Notes: generated from the letters alone by a model not told the origin. 17,654 nucleotides of DNA from an uncultured Actinomycetes bacterium (GCA_903932885.1 CAIZHT010000181.1:1-17654), one strand, 5' to 3'; shown: positions 6,570 through 15,467, counted from the stretch's first letter. Program-made: numbers and translations.

Positions 6570-7628
6570 ATGTCATTTGAAACAGTATGGTTTTTATTGA
6601 TCGCAGTTCTTTGGATTGGATACTTCATCCTCGAAGGATTCGACTTTGGCGTTGGAATGCTGCTTCCCTTTGTATCTCGCAACGAGGCAGATCGTCGGGC
6701 AGTTCTAACAACTCTTGGACCAGTTTGGGATGGAAATGAAGTTTGGTTACTTGTTGCAGGCGGTGCAACATTTGCAGCCTTCCCAGAATGGTATGCAACG
6801 CTATTTAGCGGCTTCTATCTACCGCTTTTCCTCATTCTGATCTCACTCATCGTAAGAGGTGTCGCCTTCGAATATCGCAGTAAGTATGGCAAAGCACAAT
6901 GGCGTCAACGTTGGGATATTGCAATATTTATCAGCAGTGCTATTCCTGCATTGCTGTGGGGAGTTGCATTTGCCAATATCGTCCGCGGAGTCCCACTAGA
7001 AAAATCTGCTGCTGGCCATATTGAATATGTTGGAGGTTTCTTCAATCTTCTCAATCCTTACGCGCTCCTCGGTGGCGTTGTGACACTTACTGTATTTCTC
7101 ACACATGGTGCAGTCTTTCTATCGCTAAAGACCGCGGGTGGAATTAGGGATAAATCACATGAAATCGCAAAGATCACTGGGCTCATTGCAGCTGTATCTG
7201 CCGTTAGTTTCTTGGTATGGACAAATCTCATGCTTGCCTCAATCAATGCAACAGTTTTGACACTCTCAGTCGTTGTTGCGCTCTTATGGGTCGCAGGAAT
7301 GGCCATGAATTTCATACGTCGAGAAGGTTGGGCATTTATATTCTCAGCAGGAACAATCCTTACATTCGTTACAACGCTTTTCTATGCGCTTTATCCTCGA
7401 GTAATGCCAAGTTCACTTGGAGCGCAATTTGATCTAACCATCAGAAATGCTTCTAGTACTCAGTACACGCTCAAAGTTATGACAGTAGTAGCTGTAATTT
7501 TGACGCCAGTGGTCCTGCTCTATCAAGGATGGACATACTGGGTCTTCCGCAAACGTGTAAGTGCTTCACAAATTGCTCATCCAGAACGTGGTGCACTCGA
7601 TACAGCAAGCCATATCCTGCATAAGTGA
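6570..7628 (+). CDS. cydB: Cytochrome bd quinol oxidase subunit II
   Basis: Second membrane subunit of the bd oxidase. Family motifs near the N-terminus are GFDFGVGMLLPF (about 23-34) and GPVWDGNEVWLLVAGGATF (about 50-68), followed by FPEWYA. The rest is a series of hydrophobic helices, about eight in total, and the length of 352 residues is typical. It has a strong Shine-Dalgarno (AAAGGAG, six bases before the ATG) and begins 14 bases after the cydA stop. Its TGA overlaps the GTG of cydD by four bases, so cydB and cydD are likely translationally coupled. Confidence 0.95.
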   Translation: MSFETVWFLLIAVLWIGYFILEGFDFGVGMLLPFVSRNEADRRAVLTTLGPVWDGNEVWLLVAGGATFAAFPEWYATLFSGFYLPLFLILISLIVRGVAFEYRSKYGKAQWRQRWDIAIFISSAIPALLWGVAFANIVRGVPLEKSAAGHIEYVGGFFNLLNPYALLGGVVTLTVFLTHGAVFLSLKTAGGIRDKSHEIAKITGLIAAVSAVSFLVWTNLMLASINATVLTLSVVVALLWVAGMAMNFIRREGWAFIFSAGTILTFVTTLFYALYPRVMPSSLGAQFDLTIRNASSTQYTLKVMTVVAVILTPVVLLYQGWTYWVFRKRVSASQIAHPERGALDTASHILHK

Positions 7629-9250
7629 AAAAAGATCAACTGCGACTGTTGCTCTCATGGAGCAGCAGTCGCAGTCTTTTAATCTCAAGTGCCATAGCCT
7701 CAATTTTTTGGTCTGCACTTGTTATATGTAGCGCTCTGCTTCTTGCGCAAGTAATCATCAGCGTAATTGATTCCGATGGCAATACTGGCCGCTTATTACT
7801 TCTCCTTGCTATCACATGGAGTATTCGAGCAACTTTTAATCCAATGTTTGAGTACTGGTGTAGCAAGCAAGCTTCAAAAATAAAATTAGAGATTCGAAAT
7901 GGACTGACAAGTTCTGTTTCGGAAATCAAGGAGAGTTCTACATCTTATCTAAGCGCTTTGCTTATCAAGGGTTTGAACTCTTTAGATATTTACCTAGGAA
8001 GATTTATTCCTCAGCTTTTCACAGCTGTTGCAATGCCAGTGATGGTAATTACAACGATCTTCATACTCGATCCACTCTCAGCCCTCATTGCCATACTCAC
8101 CCTTCCACTTATCCCAATCTTTGGGGCGCTCATTGGTCGCTACACCGCAGATTCCGTAGAGAAGAAGTGGAGATCCCTCGGCACCCTATCGGGCTACTTT
8201 GAAGACTCACTGCGTGGTTTTGTAACGCTGAAAATCTTTGGCCGCAAGAAGAGTCAGTCGCAACGCATTGAATCTATGGGTGATAAATACACGCAAGAGA
8301 CCATGAAGGTATTGCGCATCTCTTTTCTCTCAGCATTTGCACTTGAGTTAGTCGCAACTATTTCGGTTGCAGTCATCGCAGTTTCAATTGGTCTTCGTCT
8401 TGTTGATTCGCATATTTCTTTCTACCGCGCATTGGCCGTCCTAATTCTTGCTCCTGAGGTTTATTTCCCGCTACGAAACGCGGCATCACTTTTTCATGCA
8501 TCAGCCGATGGAACTGAAGCGCTGAAGCAATTAGTGAGCGCACAAGGAAGGATTGAAAAGCGCATACATCAAGTATCACTTGATTTTTCACAGATAGAGA
8601 AAATTCGATGGGCTCAATGGAAACTTTCAATCCCGGGAAGAATTGATTCCGTTATTGACTCTCACACAATCAATAGCGGTGAAATACATTTTTTAGTGGG
8701 AGATTCAGGTATCGGCAAGAGCTCATTTGCCCTCGGTCTTCTCGGCCTTCGAAGTGATCTCATGATGTATGCAGGAAATACCGAGCAACTTATTTCTCCC
8801 GACTATGTGCAAGCCTGGCAAAGAAGCATCGGTTGGGTTCCACAAAATCCGCAATTGGCAACAGGCTCCGTACGCAGCCAGTTCACACGAATGAATTCGA
8901 GAGTGAGTGATGAAGAGATCACATTGCATCTCGGGCTATCAGGGCTAAATATTTCTGATTTGGATAAAGGACTCGATACTCAGATCGGAAGTTCAGGTGA
9001 GGCAGGACATGCAATCTCCGGAGGACAACTTCGCAAAATTGCGTTAGCTCGCGCAATTTCTTCTAAGCCAAAATTCTTGATCGCAGATGAACCAACTGCA
9101 GATATGGATGATGCAAGTAGCACGGTGATTATGGAAACACTACGTCAGTATGCAAAAAATGGCACAATGGTTTTATGCATAACACATGATCTCAGCCTGA
9201 TTGAAAAGGGCGACGCAATGATTTCATGTTTGCGAGGTGCAACGAGATGA
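7625..9250 (+). CDS. cydD: ABC exporter subunit CydD for cytochrome bd assembly
   Basis: One half of the heterodimeric CydDC ABC transporter required to mature cytochrome bd. It has been linked to export of cysteine/glutathione and, in structural work, to heme transport; the substrate is not decided by sequence. Residues 1-290 are the six-helix transmembrane domain. The nucleotide-binding domain has Walker A GDSGIGKSS at 359-367, a Q-loop near Gln407, the signature SGGQ at 465-468, Walker B FLIADEP at 485-491 and the switch histidine at 521. All ATPase residues look intact. The GTG start overlaps the cydB stop (GTGA), and the stop overlaps the cydC start (ATGA). Membership in a cydAB-linked operon separates it from drug exporters. 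Confidence 0.93.
   Translation: MKKDQLRLLLSWSSSRSLLISSAIASIFWSALVICSALLLAQVIISVIDSDGNTGRLLLLLAITWSIRATFNPMFEYWCSKQASKIKLEIRNGLTSSVSEIKESSTSYLSALLIKGLNSLDIYLGRFIPQLFTAVAMPVMVITTIFILDPLSALIAILTLPLIPIFGALIGRYTADSVEKKWRSLGTLSGYFEDSLRGFVTLKIFGRKKSQSQRIESMGDKYTQETMKVLRISFLSAFALELVATISVAVIAVSIGLRLVDSHISFYRALAVLILAPEVYFPLRNAASLFHASADGTEALKQLVSAQGRIEKRIHQVSLDFSQIEKIRWAQWKLSIPGRIDSVIDSHTINSGEIHFLVGDSGIGKSSFALGLLGLRSDLMMYAGNTEQLISPDYVQAWQRSIGWVPQNPQLATGSVRSQFTRMNSRVSDEEITLHLGLSGLNISDLDKGLDTQIGSSGEAGHAISGGQLRKIALARAISSKPKFLIADEPTADMDDASSTVIMETLRQYAKNGTMVLCITHDLSLIEKGDAMISCLRGATR
9234..9237 (+). promoter_or_regulatory. Shine-Dalgarno GAGG supporting the cydC start
   Basis: GAGG sits nine bases before the ATG at 9247, inside the 3' end of cydD. 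It favours that start over an ATG at 9226, which would add seven residues to CydC. Confidence 0.55.
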
Positions 9251-10803
9251 TGATTATTGCCTTTCTTCTTAGTGCGGCCGCCTTTGTTGGAGGCATCGGA
9301 TTAACAGTCTCTAGTGGTTGGCTAATCACGATGGCAGCGCAACATCCACCAATATTGACACTCAGTGTTGCAATAGTGAGCGTCAGATTTTTCGGACTAT
9401 CGCGCTCTGCCGCTCGCTACACAGAACGAGTTGTTAGCCATAAAGCAGTCTTTGATCGCTTGACAGCCCTTCGAACAAATCTGTACCGAGTGATTACTCA
9501 ATCTTCGATTCTTTTTGTTCGTGAATTCAATTCAGGTGTTGCTGTCAAAGCCATTGTCGATGATGTAGAGCGGGCTCAGGAATATCAATTACGTATCACG
9601 CTTCCTCGATTTGCATCAATATTCGCCTTGATTGCAGGTTCATTTCTAGGTTACTGGGTCTCACCAAGTTCTCTCTTCATAACAATGCCAGCACTCTTAC
9701 TCTTATTACTAATCGTTCCAGCGATGATTTCTAGAGCCTGCGAAGATCAGGCTCGCTCTATTGAGTCACGTGAAAACAAATATTCTCGCTCCCTAGAAGA
9801 ATCAACTCATGGGATCGCTGAAGCTCAAATCTACGGCTATTTGGATCAATCTATAAAATCTCTCCACGATGATGAAGTTTCTATTCATGATTTAGAAAAG
9901 AAACTACTTCACAGAATCCGTATATATTCAGTAATAACTCAAATCGTCATAGCGACTTCACTGATCTCTTTCGTGTATTTAGCGTGGAAAGAAAGAATTG
10001 AAAATCAGATACCTGAGGTGAAGGTAGCAATGCTGATTTTCTTACCACTTGCTCTTTTTGAAGCGATAACGAGTTGGTATCCAAATCTATTCTCAGCAGG
10101 CAAACTCTTGATGTCACAACGCTCCGTTGACCAATTGCTCAAACGCGAAGTATCAGTGGAAAAGAAGTTAGAGCTAGAAGGCATCACCGAGATTGTTGCA
10201 AAAGATCTTCGCGTCTCTTGGAATCAGGATTTTATGATGCCAGTCAATTTTTCTTTAGTGTCAGGCGAGCAACTTGTTATCAGAGGTCGCAGCGGAAGCG
10301 GCAAATCAACTTTAGTCATGGGGCTATTGGGCTTATTGGATTATTCAGGTTCGCTCAAAATTGACGGTCGCGAACTTAGCGAATATGGCGACTTATCTGA
10401 CCATATTGTTGGAACGGTGCAACAGACACATATTTTTAATACATCCATGCGGGAAAATATGAGAATCGCATCACCAAACGCCTCTGATGAGGAAATATTG
10501 GATGTACTCAGGATTGTTGAGCTCACAACTCTGATTGAAGAGTTGCCTGGAAAACTCGATTGTATTCTTGGTGACACGGGACGGGTTTTTTCTGGGGGAG
10601 AGGCTAAACGTTTAGCAGTTGCAAGGGCGCTACTTTCTTGCGCTGAAGTTATAATTTTAGACGAACCGACAGAACACCTAGATCTTGCGTTAGCTCTTCG
10701 AATCGAAGAGAGCATCATTGAGTATTGTCGAGAGAAGATTCTTATCGTGGTGACACATTCGGGTTGGAATGGGATAGATAAAAGAGTACAAATGGAGCGT
10801 TAG
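9247..10803 (+). CDS. cydC: ABC exporter subunit CydC for cytochrome bd assembly
   Basis: Partner of CydD in the heterodimeric exporter. The N-terminal transmembrane domain carries family sequence: SSGWLITMAAQHPPILTLSV near 22-41 and RYTERVVSHKAVFDRL near 57-72, typical of CydC. The nucleotide-binding domain has Walker A GRSGSGKST at 347-355, a Q-loop at 392-393, the signature SGGE at 449-452, Walker B VIILDEP at 468-474 and a switch histidine at 504. Both ATP sites therefore look competent by motif. With the ATG at 9247 (four-base overlap with cydD) it has 518 residues, somewhat short because it begins directly in the first membrane helix. An ATG at 9226 is the alternative. recG follows after 36 bases with no terminator between. 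Confidence 0.92.
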   Translation: MMIIAFLLSAAAFVGGIGLTVSSGWLITMAAQHPPILTLSVAIVSVRFFGLSRSAARYTERVVSHKAVFDRLTALRTNLYRVITQSSILFVREFNSGVAVKAIVDDVERAQEYQLRITLPRFASIFALIAGSFLGYWVSPSSLFITMPALLLLLLIVPAMISRACEDQARSIESRENKYSRSLEESTHGIAEAQIYGYLDQSIKSLHDDEVSIHDLEKKLLHRIRIYSVITQIVIATSLISFVYLAWKERIENQIPEVKVAMLIFLPLALFEAITSWYPNLFSAGKLLMSQRSVDQLLKREVSVEKKLELEGITEIVAKDLRVSWNQDFMMPVNFSLVSGEQLVIRGRSGSGKSTLVMGLLGLLDYSGSLKIDGRELSEYGDLSDHIVGTVQQTHIFNTSMRENMRIASPNASDEEILDVLRIVELTTLIEELPGKLDCILGDTGRVFSGGEAKRLAVARALLSCAEVIILDEPTEHLDLALALRIEESIIEYCREKILIVVTHSGWNGIDKRVQMER

Positions 10804-10839
10804 AAGAAAAAATCGCAGGTTTCGGGAGAGAATACCTCT

Positions 10840-13011
10840 ATGGCCGATCTCGAAACACGACTTATCAATGTGGTGGGAGATCGCACAGCGAAAGTCCTTT
10901 CGACAACTTTTGATATGCAAGAGGTCGGCGATTTACTGCGCCATTACCCACGTCGCTATGTTGTTCGAGGCGAACTCACTGATATTTCAACACTGCAAGA
11001 AGGTGATGAAGTAACAATCTTGGCCCAAGTCCATAGCGCTTCAAATCGTAGATTGCAGGGTCGCAAGGGCAGTATTTTTGAAGTAATCGTCACTGATGGA
11101 AGTGCAAAACTCTCGCTCACCTTCTTCAATCAAGCGTGGAGAGAGAAGGAATTACGAGTTGGCAGACAGGGACTCTTTGCAGGAAAGGTCGGCGTATTCA
11201 ATGGAAAGCGCCAACTCGCACATCCCGATTACGAAATGATTCCTGATGGCAGCGATGTCGATAGTGCGGTGGAAGATTTTGCAGGAAAGTACTTACCTGT
11301 TTATCCCGCATCATCGAAATTGCCATCATGGAAAATCGCGCAATGTATGGAATTAGTCATCGATTCACTCGATGATTTACAAGATTTTTTGCCTGAAAAA
11401 ATCAGAGCAAAGTATTCATACCCCACATTGCAGCAAGCGCTGATTCAACTTCATAAACCAATTGATTTAGATAGTGCTGAACTATCTCGCGAACGTTTGA
11501 CTTTCGATGAAGCATTTTTACTTCAACTACTACTTGTGCTTCGACGCAACGAATTGCGAAAGCTTCATACTCAATCACGTGCGCCAAAGCCAGGTGGGAT
11601 TTTGGATGCATTTGATGCATCTCTTCCTTTCCAACTCACCGGCGGTCAGTTAGGAGTGTGCAAAGAAATAGAGAGTGATTTAGCCCAGTCACATCCAATG
11701 CACCGCTTACTGCAAGGAGAAGTTGGTTCTGGAAAAACGATAGTTGCTCTTCGTGCGATGTTATCCGTTATCGATAGTGGCGGACAGGCGGCACTTCTTG
11801 CCCCGACAGAAGTATTAGCGGCTCAGCACCTTCGAACTTTTGAAAAATTACTTGGAACATTGGGACACGGTGGAATGCTTGGAGCGCCAGAGCATTCAAC
11901 ACAAGTTACTTTAATAACTGGATCTCAAAGCGCTGCTGCACGTAAAGAAGCACTCGCACTCGCGGCCTCTGGGGAGGCTGGAATTGTTATTGGCACGCAC
12001 GCACTTCTTGGTGAAAAAGTTGAATTCAAAGATTTAGGTCTCATTGTGGTTGATGAGCAACATAGATTTGGTGTGGAACAAAGAGATGCACTGAAAGAAA
12101 AAGCAGAAAAACCACCGCATCTACTTGTCATGACTGCAACACCGATTCCACGAACTGTTGCAATGACAGTCTTTGGTGATTTAGATGTTTCCACACTTCG
12201 TGAATTACCACTTGGCAGACAACCAATTACAACTCACGTAGTCCCAGTATTAGAAAAGCCAGCATTCGTTGAACGTGCGTGGAGTCGAATCAAAGAAGAA
12301 GTAGCAATGGGTCATCAGGCATACATCGTTGCTCCGCGTATTAGTGCGACCTCTAATGAAGATGCAGATATGGATTTCCTCTTTGGTGAAACGACCAGTG
12401 ACTTGGCATCCGTTGAAGAACTTGCCCCCAAACTACATGGTGGGCCATTAGCAGGGCTGCGAGTTGCCATGTTGCATGGGCGAATGAGCGCTGATGACAA
12501 AGATTCAACGATGAAAGCATTTGCTGCAGGTGAGATTGATGTGCTTGTTTCAACAACCGTTATTGAAGTTGGTGTCGACGTCGCTAATGCAACAGTGATG
12601 GTCATTATGGATGCAGACCGTTTCGGGGTCTCTCAACTTCATCAGTTGCGTGGTCGCGTAGGTCGTGGAACTTCACCTGGTTTATGCCTGCTCGTTAGCA
12701 GTGCTCCAATTGAATCACCAGCTAGAACGCGACTAGAAGCAGTTGCATCAACTTTAGATGGATTTGAACTTTCCCGTATTGATTTGGATCAAAGGCGCGA
12801 AGGCGATGTATTAGGAAGTAACCAATCAGGCACGCGATCACATTTGCGACTCTTGAGCGTCTTGCGCGATGAAGATCTTATTGAGAGTGCGCGAAATGAT
12901 GCGAGTGACCTAGTGGATTCCGATAGTGATTTGAGCGCCTATCCTTTGCTGCAAGCCGAACTAAAAGTTCTGCAAGCCGATGAAGCAGTCGATTATTTGG
13001 ATAAGGGTTAG
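10840..13011 (+). CDS. recG: ATP-dependent DNA helicase RecG
   Basis: Branched-DNA helicase that reverses stalled replication forks and migrates Holliday junctions. An N-terminal wedge/OB-fold region covers about residues 50-140 (ISTLQEGDEVTILAQV onward). The helicase core has motif I GEVGSGKT at 293-300, the DEQH box at 405-408, motif III TATPIPRT at 432-439 and the C-terminal QLRGRVGRG motif VI. The full length of 723 residues is normal for actinobacterial RecG. GGGAG at 10824-10828 is a plausible but distant Shine-Dalgarno (11 bases). The gene is probably co-transcribed with rsmD, whose start is five bases after its stop. Confidence 0.96.
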   Translation: MADLETRLINVVGDRTAKVLSTTFDMQEVGDLLRHYPRRYVVRGELTDISTLQEGDEVTILAQVHSASNRRLQGRKGSIFEVIVTDGSAKLSLTFFNQAWREKELRVGRQGLFAGKVGVFNGKRQLAHPDYEMIPDGSDVDSAVEDFAGKYLPVYPASSKLPSWKIAQCMELVIDSLDDLQDFLPEKIRAKYSYPTLQQALIQLHKPIDLDSAELSRERLTFDEAFLLQLLLVLRRNELRKLHTQSRAPKPGGILDAFDASLPFQLTGGQLGVCKEIESDLAQSHPMHRLLQGEVGSGKTIVALRAMLSVIDSGGQAALLAPTEVLAAQHLRTFEKLLGTLGHGGMLGAPEHSTQVTLITGSQSAAARKEALALAASGEAGIVIGTHALLGEKVEFKDLGLIVVDEQHRFGVEQRDALKEKAEKPPHLLVMTATPIPRTVAMTVFGDLDVSTLRELPLGRQPITTHVVPVLEKPAFVERAWSRIKEEVAMGHQAYIVAPRISATSNEDADMDFLFGETTSDLASVEELAPKLHGGPLAGLRVAMLHGRMSADDKDSTMKAFAAGEIDVLVSTTVIEVGVDVANATVMVIMDADRFGVSQLHQLRGRVGRGTSPGLCLLVSSAPIESPARTRLEAVASTLDGFELSRIDLDQRREGDVLGSNQSGTRSHLRLLSVLRDEDLIESARNDASDLVDSDSDLSAYPLLQAELKVLQADEAVDYLDKG

Positions 13012-13016
13012 AACTA

Positions 13017-13604
13017 ATGAGAATCATTGCTGGTGTTGCAAAAGGGCGAACGCTTTCGACTGTCTCAGGTGCAACGCGGCCAACCTCTGATCGCGCTCGT
13101 GAGGGTTTGTTTTCATCCCTTACATCGGAGTTCGGAGATTTTCTAGGACTGCACGTGCTCGACCTCTTCGCAGGATCAGGAGCTGTTGGATTTGAAGCAC
13201 TATCGCGTGGTGCAGCACTTGTTCACGGTGTTGAAAAAGAGAGTGATGCAATAAAAACTATTACAACAAATAGTGAGTTAGTTGCCAAAGCGGGGCCAAC
13301 TGGAAAATTCCACCTCTACTCAATGTCAGTTCAAAGATTTGTTAGCGACCCTGCTCACGATCAATATCATCTGGTTTACATTGATCCACCCTATGATTTT
13401 CCAAGCTCTGAATTAGAAGAGATATTGCGATTGCTTGCGCAAGGAAATTTTCTCAAAAGCGATGCATTTATTGCAGTAGAGCGCAGAGCAAAAGGTGGAA
13501 AATTCACATGGCCGCAGTCGTATGAGCCAGTGCGTGAACGAAATTATGGACAGGCCACCATTTACTACGCTAATGCCGCCCCCATCACGCCTGAGAATGG
13601 ATAA
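13017..13604 (+). CDS. rsmD: 16S rRNA (guanine(966)-N(2))-methyltransferase
   Basis: SAM-dependent methyltransferase that modifies G966 of 16S rRNA during 30S maturation. The N-terminal RsmD signature RPTSDRAREGLFS is at 21-33, the SAM-binding DLFAGSGAVG at 49-58 and the catalytic DPPY at 123-126. Length is 195 residues, as in the family. An AAGGG inside the 3' end of recG lies nine bases before the ATG. rsmD directly before coaD is the usual actinobacterial order. Confidence 0.95.
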   Translation: MRIIAGVAKGRTLSTVSGATRPTSDRAREGLFSSLTSEFGDFLGLHVLDLFAGSGAVGFEALSRGAALVHGVEKESDAIKTITTNSELVAKAGPTGKFHLYSMSVQRFVSDPAHDQYHLVYIDPPYDFPSSELEEILRLLAQGNFLKSDAFIAVERRAKGGKFTWPQSYEPVRERNYGQATIYYANAAPITPENG

Positions 13605-13620
13605 CACGGGCATCTCTTGC

Positions 13621-13626
13621 TAGCGT
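13621..13626 (+). promoter_or_regulatory. Leaderless-type -10 box of coaD
   Basis: TAGCGT lies seven bases before the coaD ATG, fits TAnnnT, and no Shine-Dalgarno sequence is present in the 29-base gap after rsmD. A leaderless start at the ATG is likely. Confidence 0.5.
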
Positions 13627-13633
13627 TTCACCC

Positions 13634-14110
13634 ATGAAGCGCGCCGTATGTCCAGGATCTTTTGATCCAATCACGTATGGCCACCTCGACATCATTGAAC
13701 GAGCAAGTGCCCATTTTGATCAGGTTGTTGTTGCTGTTCTAGAAAACCGCACAAAGGCGAGCCTTTTCACTGTTGCAGAGCGCATTGAAATGATTCGCGA
13801 AACCACCTCGAAATTTCCCAATGTGATCGTGGATTCTTGGAGTGGGCTTCTAGTTGATTACTGCAAGACAAATTCAGTGCAGGCTATTGTCAAAGGCCTG
13901 CGAGCCGTAACTGACTTCGACTACGAACTCCAAATGGCACAAGTAAATTTGCAATCAGGTATTGAAACTATGTTTATGGCAACAGCGCCTGCGCACTCAT
14001 TCTTATCATCATCGCTCGTCAAAGAGCTTGCCCACTACGGCGGAGATGTCTCTTCAATGGTTCCAAAAAATGTAAATGCAGCACTCAAAGTACAAGTAGC
14101 AAGGAAATAA
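13634..14110 (+). CDS. coaD: Pantetheine-phosphate adenylyltransferase
   Basis: Penultimate step of coenzyme A synthesis: transfers AMP from ATP to 4'-phosphopantetheine, giving dephospho-CoA. The nucleotidyltransferase motif GSFDPITYGH is at 8-17, KGLRAVTDFDYE at 87-98 and the family SFLSSSLVKE at 122-131. Length is 158 residues, which is typical. It has its own apparent -10 box, and sits between rsmD and the sepIVA-like gene, whose ATG follows two bases after the coaD stop. Confidence 0.96.
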   Translation: MKRAVCPGSFDPITYGHLDIIERASAHFDQVVVAVLENRTKASLFTVAERIEMIRETTSKFPNVIVDSWSGLLVDYCKTNSVQAIVKGLRAVTDFDYELQMAQVNLQSGIETMFMATAPAHSFLSSSLVKELAHYGGDVSSMVPKNVNAALKVQVARK

Positions 14111-14112
14111 CC

Positions 14113-14595
14113 ATGGACTCAGTAGAGAAACTAACTTCTGCAATAACAATGGTGGAAGAGGCACGCGGAGTTCCACTTTCTGCATCCTGCGTTGTTCACC
14201 GTGGCGAGATGCTTGAGATTCTCGATGAGGCACGCGCTGCGCTGCCCACCGATCTAGAAGATGCTGAAGCGATTATTTCCTCTCGCGATTCAATTATTGA
14301 AGATGGTCGCATTAGCGCAGACACACTTGTTGCAAATGCCCGCGAAGAAGTTGCACGAATGGTCGAGCAGACTTCAATTGTTCAGGCAGCGCGCGATGAG
14401 GCAAAAAAGATTCTCGATGATGCGCGAACAATTGCTGAAGAAGAGCGCGCTCAAGTTGAGGAGTACATTGATGGGCGCTTGGCAACACTTGAAGTAATCC
14501 TGAATAAAACCATGGATGCTGTTGCTCGTGGTCGAGATCGACTTGCTGGCGCAAATGATAAAGATGTACTTTCGCAATTAGCTGACGAAAACTAA
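14113..14595 (+). CDS. SepIVA/DivIVA-like coiled-coil protein
   Basis: A 160-residue, acidic, alanine/glutamate-rich protein. Residues about 45-140 are heptad-like (EDAEAIISSRDSIIEDGR, AREEVARMVEQ, DEAKKILDDARTIAEEERAQVEEYIDGRL) and should form a long coiled coil. Position and sequence style match mycobacterial SepIVA (Rv2927c), a DivIVA-related protein needed for septation and polar growth; the match rests on gene order (coaD - this gene - DUF177 - rpmF - rnc) and pattern, not on an alignment. No catalytic motif or membrane segment is visible. AAGGA lies seven bases before the ATG, inside the end of coaD. The stop TAA overlaps a candidate -10 box for the next gene. Confidence 0.75.
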   Translation: MDSVEKLTSAITMVEEARGVPLSASCVVHRGEMLEILDEARAALPTDLEDAEAIISSRDSIIEDGRISADTLVANAREEVARMVEQTSIVQAARDEAKKILDDARTIAEEERAQVEEYIDGRLATLEVILNKTMDAVARGRDRLAGANDKDVLSQLADEN

Positions 14596-14598
14596 TTT
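14593..14598 (+). promoter_or_regulatory. Leaderless-type -10 box of the DUF177 gene, sharing the upstream TAA stop
   Basis: TAATTT fits TAnnnT and lies seven bases before the ATG at 14606. Its first three bases are the stop codon of the SepIVA-like gene. No Shine-Dalgarno sequence is present. This would give DUF177-rpmF-rnc their own promoter. Confidence 0.45.
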
Positions 14599-14605
14599 TT
14601 CGCTC

Positions 14606-15220
14606 ATGCCTCGTCCATCTGAAATATATAAGTTTAATACCTATGAACTTCCGCGCCGTGCGGGGGAGATGAAAGAGTATGAACTTGATTTAGTTCTCCA
14701 AGAACCTGTTGGAATTCCACTTATCGGCGTGCCTACTGGTGCCACTATTGAAGTCGATATGCGCCTTGAATCTGTTACAGAAGGCGTACTGGTAAGTGCA
14801 CAAATTTTTGCAACTGCAATTGGCGAATGCACGCGTTGCTTAGATCCGATCGAAGTTGATATTGATCGCTCTATTCAGGAGTTGTATCGCTATGCACCAA
14901 CAAATGAAAAAGGCGGGCGCCGTAATAAAGGTGGAAAGAGATTGGATTCCGATCTCGATGATTTAGATAATGATGATGAGTTGGAAATGGAGGGCGATTA
15001 CATTGATTTAGAGACACCAATTCGCGATGCAATTGTTCTTGATCTTCCTATCAATCCACTCTGTCGCCACGATTGCCCTGGTCTATGTCCAGAATGTGGT
15101 GGCAAGTGGGCAGAACTTGAGGCCGATCATCTCCATGAGGTTATCGATGCGCGCTGGAAGGGCTTAGCTGGATTGACGCTAGATCCCGAGCCTAACTCCG
15201 GAGACGATTTCAAGATTTAG
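14606..15220 (+). CDS. DUF177/YceD-family protein
   Basis: YceD/DUF177 proteins are found next to rpmF in most bacteria and are linked to 23S rRNA accumulation; the biochemical activity is unsettled. The family core is visible: a beta-rich N-terminal half, the CTRC pair (Cys75, Cys78) and the C-terminal LPINPLCRHDCPGLCPECG with Cys153, 157, 161 and 164. These cysteines could bind zinc. Between the two is a low-complexity basic then acidic stretch (about 100-130), probably disordered. Length is 204 residues. rpmF follows after 63 bases. Confidence 0.88.
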   Translation: MPRPSEIYKFNTYELPRRAGEMKEYELDLVLQEPVGIPLIGVPTGATIEVDMRLESVTEGVLVSAQIFATAIGECTRCLDPIEVDIDRSIQELYRYAPTNEKGGRRNKGGKRLDSDLDDLDNDDELEMEGDYIDLETPIRDAIVLDLPINPLCRHDCPGLCPECGGKWAELEADHLHEVIDARWKGLAGLTLDPEPNSGDDFKI

Positions 15221-15271
15221 CCCTTTTGAGGGATACTTACCGCCTGCAGCCATCGCTGCGAATTGAAAGAC

Positions 15272-15275
15272 GAGG
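15272..15275 (+). promoter_or_regulatory. Shine-Dalgarno GAGG that decides the rpmF start
   Basis: GAGG eight bases before the GTG at 15284 sets the start of L32 and lies inside an in-frame extension from an ATG at 15263 that is not part of the L32 family. Confidence 0.7.
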
Positions 15276-15283
15276 TTAGAAAA

Positions 15284-15457
15284 GTGCCAGTACCAAAGCG
15301 AAAAATGTCGCGTTCAAAGACGCGCTCACGTCGTAGCCAGTGGAAAACAACTGCTGCTGCCCTTGCTGCCTGCCCACAATGCCAGCAACCAAAATTGCAA
15401 CACACTGCATGTCCAACCTGCGGTACTTATAACCGTCGCCAGGTCCTAGAGGTCTGA
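15284..15457 (+). CDS. rpmF: 50S ribosomal protein L32
   Basis: Small large-subunit protein of 57 residues starting VPVPKRKMSRSKTRSRRSQWK, the classic L32 N-terminus. Cys30/Cys33 and Cys43/Cys46 form the zinc ribbon, so this is the zinc-binding form. The GTG start is chosen because the family begins with (M)AVPKRK and GAGG is eight bases upstream. An ATG at 15263 would add seven residues. It stands between DUF177 and rnc, the usual order; rnc starts ten bases after the stop. Confidence 0.97.
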   Translation: MPVPKRKMSRSKTRSRRSQWKTTAAALAACPQCQQPKLQHTACPTCGTYNRRQVLEV

Positions 15458-15467
15458 TCTGAGTTCG

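Noticed and set aside
10341..10718. 125-residue minus-strand open frame opposite cydC
   Set aside because: It lies wholly within the well-supported cydC nucleotide-binding domain, is serine-rich low-complexity sequence and has no family motif; it is an antisense shadow.
7625..10803. Multidrug ABC exporter pair
   Set aside because: The pair follows cydAB with overlapping junctions and the second protein has CydC-type N-terminal sequence, so a cytochrome bd assembly transporter is the better call.
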